From Flavobacterium aquiphilum (GTDB lineage: Bacteria > Bacteroidota > Bacteroidia > Flavobacteriales > Flavobacteriaceae): a DNA stretch of 64,000 nt. Positions 19,451 to 28,811 of this stretch are shown here, piece after piece. The position numbers and the translations under genes were made by a program. How positions within the stretch are numbered: the first letter of the stretch is position 1; each line of letters starts with the position of its first letter. Under the pieces are notes generated by a model, which was not told the DNA's origin, made no database searches, and was given only the letters and a program-made list of their open reading frames with translations. Location of the stretch: contig NZ_CP114288.1 in assembly GCF_027111335.1 (NCBI RefSeq), forward strand, positions 4,526,001 to 4,590,000, written 5' to 3'.

Positions 19451-21091
19451 ATGTCTATTTGGAAAAGAAAACCATTAGCTCAACTATTAGCAGAAGCAGC
19501 GGATTCTGAAAAAGGATTAAAGAAAACATTAACAGCACCTGGATTGGTTGCATTAGGAATTGGTGCAATTATCGGAGCTGGATTATTTTCAATAACAGGT
19601 CTAGCAGCATCAATGAATGCTGGTCCTGCAATAACCATTTCTTTTTTAGTAGCTGCTTTTGGTTGCATTTTTGCAGGTTTATGCTATGCAGAATTTTCTT
19701 CAATGATTCCAGTTGCGGGTAGTGCCTACACATACTCATTCGCAACAATGGGTGAATTTGTCGCTTGGATAATTGGTTGGGATTTAGTTTTAGAATATGC
19801 AGTAGGTGCTGCGACAGTCTCTATCAGTTGGTCACGGTATTTTGGAAAATTCTTGAGTAGTTACGGAATTCATCTAAACGAAGCCTATATGCTTTCTCCA
19901 TTTGAAGGCGGCATCATCAATATTCCAGCAGTTGCCATCGTTATGATTATGTCATTAATATTAATAAGAGGAACAAAAGAATCGGCTTTAGTAAATGGTC
20001 TAATTGTACTATTAAAAGTCACAGTTGTTTTAGTTTTTATTGCAGTAGGATGGCAATACATAAGACCAGAAAACTACCATCCATATATCCCTGAAAATAC
20101 AGGCAAATTTGGAGAATTCGGTTTCTCAGGAATTATTAGAGCCGCAGCCATTGTATTTTTTGCCTACATTGGGTTTGATGCCGTTTCAACTGCTGCACAG
20201 GAAGCCAAAAACCCAAAAAGAGATATGCCAATCGGGATATTATTGTCGTTAGCAATATGCACTATCCTTTATATTCTTTTTGCTCACGTAATGACAGGAG
20301 TAGTAAATTATCAAGCTTTTGCGGGTAAAGATGGTATTGCACCAGTAGCCATTGCTGTTGATGCTATGGGATCTATGGGCGCAAATGGATTAATAACTCC
20401 CGCCTATCCTTGGCTAAACAATGCAATTATATTAGCAATTTTAGGAGGTTACTCTTCGGTTATTTTAGTAATGCTAATGGGACAAAGTAGAGTGTTTTTC
20501 TCTATGAGTAAAGATGGACTAATGCCAAAAATTTTCTCGGAAGTACACGAAAAATTCAGAACTCCTGCCAAAAACAATTTATTATTCATGGTTATCGTGA
20601 GTCTTTTTGCCGCTTTTGTTCCTGCAAGAGTAGTTGGAGAAATGACAAGTATTGGTACTTTATTTGCTTTTATACTTGTGTGTATAGGTGTATTAATCAT
20701 GCGTAAAAAGATGCCTGAAGCACCGAGAGCATTTTCAACACCTTTTGTTCCGATTGTTCCGATTGCCGGTGTTTTAGTATGTTTATTCATGATGATCTTC
20801 TTACCATTAGATACTTGGATTAGATTAATTGTATGGATGATGATTGGTTTTGATTTGTATTTGTTTTACGGAATGAAAAACAGCATACTTAACAAAGGAA
20901 ATTTCAGCCTAAACAACTACAAAACTGTTGCAAGTTCTGGTTTAGGAATGGTAGTAGCTTTAGTTATCGTATCTTTAATCAATTACTTGGATCCAAAAGT
21001 ACATGAAGATTTTCTATTCTACTTTTCATTAGCATTTGCTTTTATACATATATTCGTTTATTCGTATAGTCTCAAAAAATCGAAAGACTAA
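19451..21091 (+). CDS. Amino acid permease, APC superfamily
   Basis: A 546-aa inner-membrane transporter with about 14 hydrophobic spans. The first span carries the APC substrate-loop motif GIGAIIGAGLFSITG, and the consensus amphipathic region 'FFAYIGFDAVSTAAQEAKNPKRDMP' lies between later spans, a pattern of the cationic amino acid transporter (CAT) branch. The ATG at 19451 follows a good -7 element. The gene stands alone between a divergent HhH gene and a terminator. Substrate is not determined; cationic amino acids are only a branch-level guess. Confidence 0.9.
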   Translation: MSIWKRKPLAQLLAEAADSEKGLKKTLTAPGLVALGIGAIIGAGLFSITGLAASMNAGPAITISFLVAAFGCIFAGLCYAEFSSMIPVAGSAYTYSFATMGEFVAWIIGWDLVLEYAVGAATVSISWSRYFGKFLSSYGIHLNEAYMLSPFEGGIINIPAVAIVMIMSLILIRGTKESALVNGLIVLLKVTVVLVFIAVGWQYIRPENYHPYIPENTGKFGEFGFSGIIRAAAIVFFAYIGFDAVSTAAQEAKNPKRDMPIGILLSLAICTILYILFAHVMTGVVNYQAFAGKDGIAPVAIAVDAMGSMGANGLITPAYPWLNNAIILAILGGYSSVILVMLMGQSRVFFSMSKDGLMPKIFSEVHEKFRTPAKNNLLFMVIVSLFAAFVPARVVGEMTSIGTLFAFILVCIGVLIMRKKMPEAPRAFSTPFVPIVPIAGVLVCLFMMIFLPLDTWIRLIVWMMIGFDLYLFYGMKNSILNKGNFSLNNYKTVASSGLGMVVALVIVSLINYLDPKVHEDFLFYFSLAFAFIHIFVYSYSLKKSKD

Positions 21092-21104
21092 ATTAATTCA
21101 TATA

Positions 21105-21152
21105 TACAAAAAGGGATTTCAAAGCTTAACCACTTTAAAATCCCTTTTTTAT
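21105..21152 (+). terminator. Intrinsic terminator, convergent
   Basis: AAAAAGGGATTT pairs with AAATCCCTTTTT, with an inner AAAG/CTTT step, about 20 bases after the permease stop. A and T runs flank both sides, so it may also stop the opposing PspC transcript. Confidence 0.85.
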
Positions 21153-21181
21153 TTCTTATAATTTGTACGTATAAATCATTT

Positions 21182-21409
21182 CTACAAATCAAAAACGGAA
21201 GTCCTTTTCGCCCGAATTAAATCTTTTAGCCGAATCCAAAATGCCAGCGTAAGATAAACCCCGAATCCCAAACCTGCAGTAACAAATGATATGTATATAA
21301 AAAACAAACGAACATTGGTCACACGCATTCCTAATTTATCTGCCAATCGGGAAGAAACATGGAAACCATATTTTTCAAAAAAGAATTTCAGTTTTAAAAT
21401 TGCTCGCAT
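21182..21409 (-). CDS. PspC domain protein
   Basis: A 75-aa protein with the PspC pattern: an N-terminal cytoplasmic helix (FEKYGFHVSSRLADKLGMRVTNVR), then one or two closely spaced hydrophobic segments (LFFIYISFVTAGLGFGVYLTLAFWI) and a basic tail. PspC proteins take part in membrane-stress responses in proteobacteria; here no psp operon is adjacent, so the role is open. It lies 54 bp beyond the DUF2851 gene on the same strand. Confidence 0.8.
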   Translation of the reverse strand: MRAILKLKFFFEKYGFHVSSRLADKLGMRVTNVRLFFIYISFVTAGLGFGVYLTLAFWIRLKDLIRAKRTSVFDL

Positions 21410-21463
21410 TTTTATTTTTTTACAAACTTACAAATTATCTAATTACCCACATTTTCTATTTAT

Positions 21464-22735
21464 CTAATTATTTCTAAGCAATTCCATTCCAATAGCACAA
21501 TCCAAACATTTATTCTTATTACAATATTCATTTTTAAGTTGCAGTAGTGATTGACTTTCAAATGCATTTTTAGCTTTTATTCCGAAAGAGCTGAATTTTT
21601 CAATAATGGAATTCTTTTCAGGTTCAACTTCATTCAAAACAGCAATTATATCTTCTGAAACTTCTTTTCCCTGACTTTTAGCATAAGCAAATTGAAGCGG
21701 AATAATTGTATTCAAAACTATCAAATCTATAAAGGATTTGGTTAATTTTTTTGTCTTCTTAGGACTTTCTTTATCAAATTGATAATGCGTTTCCCAGTAA
21801 GGAGTTACCGAAATACGAAAAATTTCATAAGCAACTTCGACAGAATTCAAATCGGTTATTTTGGAAAACAGATTTTGCTGACTGTGATACAAATTTGCTA
21901 ATTGTGAAAGTCTAATTGTTGGAAAATTATCAGGACGGTGTTTAAAAAACTGAACGGGTTCGACGCGACTCTTTTCAATTTGGTGTTTATGAAGCAAATA
22001 AAAATACCTGAATTTTAAATCTTTGAAACAGCTATCTTCTTTCTCAGCATCCAGCAATCCGGCAGATCCAAACAATAATGCTTCCAGATTTTCGACTTCA
22101 AAACATTCTTTTCGAATAACTGAAAAAGGAATAGCCTGAGCAATCTTAAAAAAAATTTCGCCATTAGTATTTAATCCAAAATTCTTTGCCAAAAGACAAA
22201 ATAAAACAGCTTCCCAATCATTGTTAGTTGACTGTAACAATTCCAAAATAGGTTTTGATTTTCGTTCCAAGCGTTCAAAAAACAAGCGCTCCTGCCAATT
22301 CGTTAATTCAAATTGAGGGATTCCCTTTAATTGCTTTTCGCAAAAGATCCAAGATTTGGGCGTCAGCAGCTTTTTATAATTATCTAAAGTTTCCTTACTA
22401 ACATAATTCTTAAGTTCAAGAACCGGAATTTCAGAATTATTATTTCTGTAAATTTCCGAATCATGTTCCCAAACCACGTGCAAAATTACATTTTCATAAT
22501 TTGAATCTTTTTCATGATGATGCAAATACCAATCGGATGATTTAATATGAATTTCAACATTTCCTGCCCATTTTTGATTACCAATAGTTATTTGTGCATT
22601 GAAAAAATCAGGACCAGCCAATTCCAGAAACTGCCCCACATTACCGATTATAATTTCCTCTTGGTTACAAGTTTTTAAATTTAAAGTGTCAAACTTTTTG
22701 AATTTCCAAAGGTAATGGAGAAAATCTTCTTTCAT
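21464..22735 (-). CDS. DUF2851 family protein
   Basis: A 423-aa protein recognisable by its N-terminal half: 'MKEDFLHYLWKFKKFD', 'QFLELAGPDFFNAQITIG', 'WAGNVEIHIKSSDWYLHHH', 'VILHVVWEHD'. The C-terminus carries Cys-rich 'CNKNKCLDCAIGMELL', which could bind metal. The family is widespread in Bacteroidota; its function is unknown to me. The conserved Asp/His/Glu residues in the first 100 amino acids could suggest a nuclease-like site, but I cannot support this further. Confidence 0.85.
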   Translation of the reverse strand: MKEDFLHYLWKFKKFDTLNLKTCNQEEIIIGNVGQFLELAGPDFFNAQITIGNQKWAGNVEIHIKSSDWYLHHHEKDSNYENVILHVVWEHDSEIYRNNNSEIPVLELKNYVSKETLDNYKKLLTPKSWIFCEKQLKGIPQFELTNWQERLFFERLERKSKPILELLQSTNNDWEAVLFCLLAKNFGLNTNGEIFFKIAQAIPFSVIRKECFEVENLEALLFGSAGLLDAEKEDSCFKDLKFRYFYLLHKHQIEKSRVEPVQFFKHRPDNFPTIRLSQLANLYHSQQNLFSKITDLNSVEVAYEIFRISVTPYWETHYQFDKESPKKTKKLTKSFIDLIVLNTIIPLQFAYAKSQGKEVSEDIIAVLNEVEPEKNSIIEKFSSFGIKAKNAFESQSLLQLKNEYCNKNKCLDCAIGMELLRNN

Positions 22736-22861
22736 TTTGTTCCGTTTTTATAAACTCCTTAGACAATAAACTAATTGTCTAATGTAATAAAAAAACAACA
22801 ACTTAACTTACAAAAAAAATAAAAAGAAAGACAATTCTTCAATTATACCTATTCGGAAAAA

Positions 22862-23344
22862 TTATTTCAACAAATATAATTTAGCACAAGCACGTGCATC
22901 CGAAAGCGCCTCGTGATGATTCAGCTGAATTTTCATTGCTCTACAGCAATCACTCAGAGTAGTAGGTTTCAATCCTTTGGACTTATAAATTTTGACTGTA
23001 CATTCCCAACGGGAACCAATATTTAAATCCTCGTACTTCAAACCGTAAAGATCCATTGACTTTGACAAAACATTACGATCGAAACTCTCATTATGAGCCA
23101 CAACGACTCTATTTTGAAGTCTTTTCTGAATTTCAGGAAACACTTCCAAAAATGTCTTTGCGTTTAACGTATCACTCGGATAAATTCCGTGAACTCTTAT
23201 CGTATAAGGATTATATTCATTATTGGGCGGTTTGATTAAAGTCACGAACTCATCAACAATAACACCATTTTCTACAGTAACAATACCAACGGAACAAGGA
23301 TGGTATCCGGTTGCGGTTTCAAAATCTATTGCAGTGAAGGTCAA
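22862..23344 (-). CDS. 3'-5' exonuclease, DnaQ-like DEDDh family
   Basis: A 160-aa single-domain exonuclease. Motif Exo I is AIDFETA (Asp7, Glu9), Exo II is VVAHNESFDRNVL, and Exo III is HHEALSDARACAKLY with the His-x4-Asp spacing of the DEDDh type. It is about the size of the DnaQ epsilon catalytic core, without a polymerase-binding tail, so it may act in repair or RNA trimming as well as proofreading. It lies 58 bp beyond the cystathionine beta-synthase-type gene. Confidence 0.9.
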   Translation of the reverse strand: MTFTAIDFETATGYHPCSVGIVTVENGVIVDEFVTLIKPPNNEYNPYTIRVHGIYPSDTLNAKTFLEVFPEIQKRLQNRVVVAHNESFDRNVLSKSMDLYGLKYEDLNIGSRWECTVKIYKSKGLKPTTLSDCCRAMKIQLNHHEALSDARACAKLYLLK

Positions 23345-23345
23345 T

Positions 23346-23397
23346 TTTATTTGAGATTTAAGATTAACGAATTATGATTTTTGATTTTAAAATTGTA
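23346..23397. repeat. Degenerate 'gattttagatt' type spacer repeat
   Basis: The spacer consists of variants of 'gatttaagattaacga' and 'gatttttgatttt'. Similar text occurs at 27866-27905, 46326-46360 and 46482-46518. Confidence 0.4.
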
Positions 23398-23402
23398 ATA
23401 AT

Positions 23403-24764
23403 TTACTTCATCGACTTAATTATATCTGACTTGGTAATGATTTGATGATGTCCATTTTCAAGATCAACCAAAACGGCATCATTTTCTTTGGTAAACAATC
23501 GGGATACTTTTTCTAACGGCGTATTTAATTTTACAATAGGAAACGATTTCCCCATTACTTCTTTGATCGGTTTATCAATCACATTTTTATCGGCTACGTA
23601 ACTTCTAAACAAATCGGTTTCATCAACAGAACCAACAAAACCAGAAATATCAACTACTGGAAGTTGCGAAATATTATGCTTACGCATCCTTTCAATAGCA
23701 TGCGAAACCAGTTCTTCTGTACGGACAACAATCAATTGTTTGTCCATATGATCTTTGATAACATCTTCGGCTTTGGTGTAATCCTCCTCAAGAAATCCTC
23801 TTTCCCTCATCCAATCGTCATTGAACATTTTGCCTACATAACGGCTTCCTGAATCATGAAACAAAACCACAACCACATCTTCCGGTTTGAAATGTTCTTT
23901 GAGCTGCAACAAGCCTTTTATTGCTGCACCGGCCGAATTACCCACAAAAATTCCTTCTTCAAGCGCAATCTTTCGCGTATAAAGTGCCGCATCTTTATCG
24001 GTTACTTTTGTGAATCCATCAATGATAGAAAAATCAACATTTTTTGGCAAAATATCTTCACCTATTCCTTCGGTGATGTAGGAATAAATTTCATTTTCGT
24101 CAAAAATTCCGGTCTCATGATATTTTTTAAAAACAGAACCATAGGTATCAATTCCCCAGATTTTGATATTCGGATTTTTTTCTTTTAAATATTTACCAAC
24201 TCCGGAAATAGTGCCTCCTGTACCTACTCCAACAACAAAATGCGTGATTTTACCATCTGTCTGTCTCCAAATTTCAGGTCCCGTTTGTTCATAATGTGCC
24301 ACTGAATTGGATAAGTTATCATATTGGTTGGCATACCAGGAATTAGGCGTTTCTTCGGCTAATTTTTTAGAAACCGAATAATAAGAACGCGGATCATTTG
24401 GCTCGACATCCGTTGGACAAACCACCACTTTGGCTCCCACCGCACGAAGAATATCCATTTTTTCTTTGGACTGCTTGTCGGACATAACACAAATCAATTT
24501 ATATCCTTTAACAATAGCAACCAGCGCTAACCCCATTCCAGTATTTCCGGAAGTTCCCTCAATTATCGTTCCTCCTGGCTTCAATCTTCCATCGGCTTCG
24601 GCATCTTCAATCATTTTTACAGCCATTCGATCTTTTACCGAATTACCGGGATTGAATGTTTCAACCTTGGCCAAAACCAAAGCATCTACCTCGGTAGTCA
24701 CTTTATTGAGCTTTACCAATGGAGTGTTTCCAATAGTACCTAATATATTTTCTGAATATTCCAT
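23403..24764 (-). CDS. Cystathionine beta-synthase-type PLP enzyme with CBS pair
   Basis: A 453-aa fold-type II PLP enzyme. The PLP lysine is Lys44 in GNSVKDRMA, followed by the SGNTG phosphate-clamping loop (EGTSGNTGMG) and GTGGTISGVGKYLKE. After about residue 330 come two CBS motifs (about 340-395 and 400-453), the usual regulatory tail of cystathionine beta-synthase. Without the tail it would look like O-acetylserine sulfhydrylase (CysK/CysM), and either activity (cystathionine from serine and homocysteine, or cysteine synthesis) is possible. There is no heme-binding N-terminal extension. Confidence 0.9.
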   Translation of the reverse strand: MEYSENILGTIGNTPLVKLNKVTTEVDALVLAKVETFNPGNSVKDRMAVKMIEDAEADGRLKPGGTIIEGTSGNTGMGLALVAIVKGYKLICVMSDKQSKEKMDILRAVGAKVVVCPTDVEPNDPRSYYSVSKKLAEETPNSWYANQYDNLSNSVAHYEQTGPEIWRQTDGKITHFVVGVGTGGTISGVGKYLKEKNPNIKIWGIDTYGSVFKKYHETGIFDENEIYSYITEGIGEDILPKNVDFSIIDGFTKVTDKDAALYTRKIALEEGIFVGNSAGAAIKGLLQLKEHFKPEDVVVVLFHDSGSRYVGKMFNDDWMRERGFLEEDYTKAEDVIKDHMDKQLIVVRTEELVSHAIERMRKHNISQLPVVDISGFVGSVDETDLFRSYVADKNVIDKPIKEVMGKSFPIVKLNTPLEKVSRLFTKENDAVLVDLENGHHQIITKSDIIKSMK

Positions 24765-24879
24765 TGTGTCAATATTTGAGTCAATTTTAAACTATACTAT
24801 ATCTATATAATTAATATACAAAACAAAGTTAACTCATTTTTCGATTGAAAGCTTAACTTTTAAGTTACTAAGTTCTAAA

Positions 24880-26847
24880 TTAATTGAAGAAATTCCAAAC
24901 TAATCCAAAACGAATTAGGAAATCGCGGTACGGATTATTAGGATCAGAAAAATAATTGCTTTTTGAAAACAACGAATTGAAGTGTTCTGCTTTCAAATAA
25001 ACTCGGGTGCGTTGGATTTTTGCATTAAAAAAGAAATCAAGAAGCGGAAAGTTCCCAATCTTCACTTTATCCTGAACAAAAAACTCGCCTATCAAAGGAT
25101 TGTAACTGTTACTATAATAACTTGTGAAATAATTTAATTCTACTCCTGTTTGAAAAAACAATTTTCTATCAAACATATGATTCGAGTAATACAACGTATT
25201 TCTAGTTAGAAATTCCGGAACATTCAAAATAAAGTCAGGCTGATCTACTTTTTGGTACAACAACGTATTGTCTAATGCCCATTTGCCAAAAACAAACTCT
25301 TTCGAAACCTTCAATGAAGCATAATTTATTGCTTTACCGTATTGTGCAGGTGCAATAATTTGAGTACCTGCTGCTCTTTCTGCATCGGTCGATACATCAG
25401 CAAAATACAAATGATCATTTATCGAATTCAACAAAACGGACACAGAACCCCATTTTGTTTCGGCATTAACACTAATAGAATTTATTTTTTCATTTACAAA
25501 ATCATTCGACCAATTGTACTTTTTATAACTGCTTTGGAACAAATCAAAATTATTATTTGGCAATTTATTCATGTTTTGGTATCGAAATGATATCTGATTC
25601 TCATCATTAATTTCATATACCGCCGATGCGTCTAGATTGGATAAATTTTGGTCAGTAACCGATTTCGAATATAAAAATTTCCCATTCCATTTGTCCTTAC
25701 GATAATTATACTGACCACCAATATTGTTTATGGCCTGACTTAACAAGTTTGGAACCGTTTCGGCATCGAAATACAAGATATTGTTGTAAAAATAATTGGA
25801 ATGCAAATCATCTACAAAAAAAGTAAAAGATCCCAAAAGCATGTTTTCATAAACCGCTCCCAGTTTATTATACATTTTATTATAGGTAGTTTTATCACTG
25901 ATCCCACTAGTAACAAATGACTCACCAAAGCGATCCACAATCTTACCGCCTACACTCGAAGGAACAGTCTGTTGGGTATAATTAAAATAGATATCTTCGT
26001 AATTGAACTGTTCAGTAACATACAAATTATTGTCACCTTTTTTTGGATTTATCCTGAAGGTTTGATCTACAAAAAAACGTTTTCCTTTCAACAAAGACAT
26101 AGCGTCCTCAAAATATACCCCCAATCGCTGTCTGTTGTCAAACTGAGGATCACCACTTTCAAAATCACTCACATTGCTAATACCTCCATTTTCCTCGTTC
26201 TGAATTTTCTGCGCTACATAATGTGCATTGGCAATATAACGTCCGCCCTTGGAATTATAACTGGTAGTAAACCTGAAATTCCCAGTTCTAGAATCAACGT
26301 TAATATATCTCCCTTCAGAACGCAAAGCTCTATAAGCAATAGAGAAATTCAAGCGTGGAGAGGTATTCAAAGAAAAAAACACATCAGTAGATTGCCCTCG
26401 AACTAAAGTTGTTTTAAAATACAACTCGGTTACCGGAGTAGCAACATTGGCATATCTAATATCTTCGGCATTACTATAATTAAAGCGTTTTGCTGTAAAT
26501 CCCATACCCGGATAAGGAGTAAAGCCATTCAATCCATATTGCAAAGTATTATAAGTTTGCCCTTCATTTGGAAAACTCAAAAGCCCAAAATTATCTTTTC
26601 TCAAATAATTAAAACTATGCTCTTTTCGAATAGATTGTGTAGTATCAATGTAGGTGGTATCCTTGTCCAACGAAATAATCTGATACATATCAATAGTTGC
26701 CTCAGGTGCTTTTTTCTTCTTTATCGAATCTGTAGCATTGTATTTTGAATTATAATCAATTTCTTTAGCACTATTGACATCCTTCTTTTTCTGCGAAAAC
26801 AGGAGAACCGGAAAAGCTAAAAAAAACAACGAAAAGAAAATCCTCAT
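24880..26847 (-). CDS. Putative outer-membrane porin (Porin_10-like)
   Basis: A 655-aa protein with a signal peptide (MRIFFSLFFLAFPVLLFSQ) and a short charged linker, then long runs of alternating aromatic/polar strands typical of an outer-membrane beta-barrel ('YRALRSEGRYINVDSRTGNF', 'NQISFRYQNMNKLPNNNF') and a C-terminus ending in aromatic residues (RFGLVWNFFN), as expected for BAM recognition. It resembles the Bacteroidota 'putative porin' family. Substrate is unknown. It has no TonB box or SusD partner. Confidence 0.8.
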   Translation of the reverse strand: MRIFFSLFFLAFPVLLFSQKKKDVNSAKEIDYNSKYNATDSIKKKKAPEATIDMYQIISLDKDTTYIDTTQSIRKEHSFNYLRKDNFGLLSFPNEGQTYNTLQYGLNGFTPYPGMGFTAKRFNYSNAEDIRYANVATPVTELYFKTTLVRGQSTDVFFSLNTSPRLNFSIAYRALRSEGRYINVDSRTGNFRFTTSYNSKGGRYIANAHYVAQKIQNEENGGISNVSDFESGDPQFDNRQRLGVYFEDAMSLLKGKRFFVDQTFRINPKKGDNNLYVTEQFNYEDIYFNYTQQTVPSSVGGKIVDRFGESFVTSGISDKTTYNKMYNKLGAVYENMLLGSFTFFVDDLHSNYFYNNILYFDAETVPNLLSQAINNIGGQYNYRKDKWNGKFLYSKSVTDQNLSNLDASAVYEINDENQISFRYQNMNKLPNNNFDLFQSSYKKYNWSNDFVNEKINSISVNAETKWGSVSVLLNSINDHLYFADVSTDAERAAGTQIIAPAQYGKAINYASLKVSKEFVFGKWALDNTLLYQKVDQPDFILNVPEFLTRNTLYYSNHMFDRKLFFQTGVELNYFTSYYSNSYNPLIGEFFVQDKVKIGNFPLLDFFFNAKIQRTRVYLKAEHFNSLFSKSNYFSDPNNPYRDFLIRFGLVWNFFN

Positions 26848-27205
26848 TTGAAAAAATTATAATTAGGCAAATTATTTTAATCGATAGACCGAGCAAAGGT
26901 AAAGGATAAAAATGTATAAATGAAAAAACACCGCAATTTATAAGAGAAACCGCAAAACATAATTTAATTTCCTTTTCATAATAATTAGTTGGGCGAGCCA
27001 CCATCCCGATAAAAGGGCTAATTTAGTTTGCGCGTACACGCCCTTTTATCAGGATGCTGTCGGGCTGTCCGTGTTACAAGGTAACTTACTCCCATCCCTC
27101 TCGCGAAAAACTGTTCCTAAACAACAAACTGAAAACATTCAAATTTGTAAAAATTAGTATAATTTGTGGCTAAAAAAATTAATCTTTGCACACAAAAAAT
27201 TCAAT
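26848..27205. repeat. Gene-free spacer with a structured interspersed repeat
   Basis: No gene is seen in this 358-bp stretch. Its middle (about 26991-27115) is GC-rich relative to its surroundings and holds a perfect 11-bp inverted repeat GATAAAAGGGC / GCCCTTTTATC (27008-27018, 27040-27050), then GTCGGGCTGTCCGTGTTACA and CTCCCATCCCTCTCGCG. This resembles a structured repeat that I recognise from many Flavobacterium spacers. The end of the spacer (27150-27205) carries a near match to the -7 element (AATCTTTG, 27181-27188) for rnhB. Confidence 0.55.
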
Positions 27206-27865
27206 ATGCTTCAAAATAATTTTTCTTCATTCCTCCTCGAAACCGGAACCGACGAAGCCGGACGTGGTTGTCTTGCCGGACCTGTCACAGCGGCAGCAGT
27301 GATCCTGCCAATTGATTTTAAAAATTCAATCCTAAATGACAGTAAACAACTATCTGAAAAAACGAGAGAAAAACTAAGACCAATTATTGAAGAACAAGCC
27401 ATTACATTTGCCGTAACCCATCTGCATCCGGCAGAAATTGACGAAATAAACATACTGAATGCCTCAATGAAAGGCATGCAGGAAAGTGTTTTAAAACTGT
27501 CCCAAACTCCCGAATTTATAATCGTGGACGGTAACCGTTCGTTGAATGCCAAATTGGGTTTAAAAAACTCCTTCGGTAAACAATTCACCAAAGCCGAAAT
27601 TGAATTGCTTAAATCAATTCCTAATCAAAGTATCATAAAAGGAGATTCCAAATATTTGAGTATCGCTGCTGCATCCATCTTAGCAAAAACTTATCGGGAT
27701 GAATATATGGACAAAATTCACGAAGAATTCCCCATGTATAACTGGAAAAAAAACAAAGGTTACCCAACCCAAGAACACCGTGAAGCCATTAAAAAATACG
27801 GCACCACAAAATACCACCGAATGAGTTTCAGACTTTTGCCGGAACAGCTGAGTTTAGAATTCTGA
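27206..27865 (+). CDS. rnhB: Ribonuclease HII
   Basis: A 219-aa enzyme that cuts RNA in RNA-DNA hybrids and removes single ribonucleotides from DNA. The start ATG 27206 ([21 protein letters not shown]) is chosen; codons upstream to 27164 do not fit the family. The active-site motif [13 protein letters not shown] holds the first acidic pair, a further acidic residue is in [10 protein letters not shown], and [17 protein letters not shown] supplies the conserved Asp-Ser region. The C-terminal HYHRMSF-like end is intact. It stands alone. Confidence 0.95.
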   Translation: MLQNNFSSFLLETGTDEAGRGCLAGPVTAAAVILPIDFKNSILNDSKQLSEKTREKLRPIIEEQAITFAVTHLHPAEIDEINILNASMKGMQESVLKLSQTPEFIIVDGNRSLNAKLGLKNSFGKQFTKAEIELLKSIPNQSIIKGDSKYLSIAAASILAKTYRDEYMDKIHEEFPMYNWKKNKGYPTQEHREAIKKYGTTKYHRMSFRLLPEQLSLEF

Positions 27866-28003
27866 TTTAAGATTGTAGATTAACGATTTTTGATTTCAGA
27901 TTTAACCGCGAAGAGCGCAAAGGATAACGCAAAGTTCACAAAGACTTTTACAATTAAAAAATAAAAATCCGTGTCAATCCGTTTTATCCGTAAAATCCAT
28001 GGG
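27866..28003. repeat. Spacer made of flavobacterial degenerate repeats
   Basis: Three repeat types follow each other: 'gatttaagattgtagattaa', then AACCGCGAAGAGCGCAAAGG with CGCAAAGTTCACAAAGAC, then AAATCCGTGTCAATCCG with ATCCGTAAAATCCATGGGC. Such units are frequent in Bacteroidota spacers and I know no function for them. Confidence 0.55.
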
Positions 28004-28708
28004 CTATTTATTCACGAATTCCGCTTCGAATAATTGCTTGAAATGTTTCAGGATTTTGGCTTTTACTTCGGCTTCATCAACTTTTTCTACACCCAGTTCA
28101 ACGTTTAAAGAAGTAACCGCTTTGCCACGGATTCCGCACGGAATTATATTGTCGAAATAACCCAAATCGGCATTAACATTGAGAGCAAAACCATGCATCG
28201 TAACCCAGCGGGAAGCTCGCACTCCCATCGCACATATTTTGCGAGCAAATGGCGTTCCCACACCAAGCCAAACACCGGTTTCGCCGTCGCTTCGGCCACA
28301 TTCTAATCCGTATTCCTGCAAGGTCAGAATTATGGTTTCCTCCAGAAAACGCAAGTATTTATGAATGTCTGAAAAGAAATTTTCCAAATCCAGAATAGGA
28401 TAACCCACAATCTGTCCGGGCCCGTGATAAGTTATATCTCCACCACGGTTGATCTTGTAGAAAGTGGCACCTTTGGCTTCCAACTGTTTTTCGGATAAAA
28501 GCAAATTACTGAAATCACCGCTTTTCCCTAAAGTATAAACATGCGGATGTTCGACAAACAGGAAATAATTTGGGGTTGCAAGTGTTGTTTCGTCTCTCCT
28601 GTTTTGAATCTTCAAATCAACGATTCCCTTGAAAAGTTCTTCCTGATACGCCCAGGTTTCCTGATAATCCTTATTTCCTAAATCTTGAAGTTGAATTTTT
28701 TTATTCAT
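28004..28708 (-). CDS. lipB: Octanoyltransferase LipB
   Basis: A 234-aa enzyme that moves octanoyl from acyl carrier protein to lipoyl domains. Family motifs: the octanoyl pocket segment RGGDITYHGPGQIVGYP, the catalytic Lys in KICAMGVRASRWVTMHG, and the catalytic Cys in NIIPCGIRGKAVTSL. It has the usual length and stands alone, with no lipA beside it. Confidence 0.96.
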   Translation of the reverse strand: MNKKIQLQDLGNKDYQETWAYQEELFKGIVDLKIQNRRDETTLATPNYFLFVEHPHVYTLGKSGDFSNLLLSEKQLEAKGATFYKINRGGDITYHGPGQIVGYPILDLENFFSDIHKYLRFLEETIILTLQEYGLECGRSDGETGVWLGVGTPFARKICAMGVRASRWVTMHGFALNVNADLGYFDNIIPCGIRGKAVTSLNVELGVEKVDEAEVKAKILKHFKQLFEAEFVNK

Positions 28709-28715
28709 TTTTTTT

Positions 28716-28756
28716 CCTCACCCCCAACCCCTCTACTTTCGAGAGGGGAGCGAGCA
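28716..28756. repeat. Palindromic spacer repeat ('CCCCTCT' type)
   Basis: CTCACCCCCAACCCCTCT followed by a 7-nt loop and AGAGGGG gives 7-bp arms. The CCCC-AACCCCTCT form is a familiar interspersed flavobacterial repeat. It lies between lipB and the lipoprotein pair. Confidence 0.5.
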
Positions 28757-28811
28757 TAATTAAAAGTTTTTGCAAATGTACAAAGTTCTTAGCACTTCAT
28801 TTTACTGCAAG

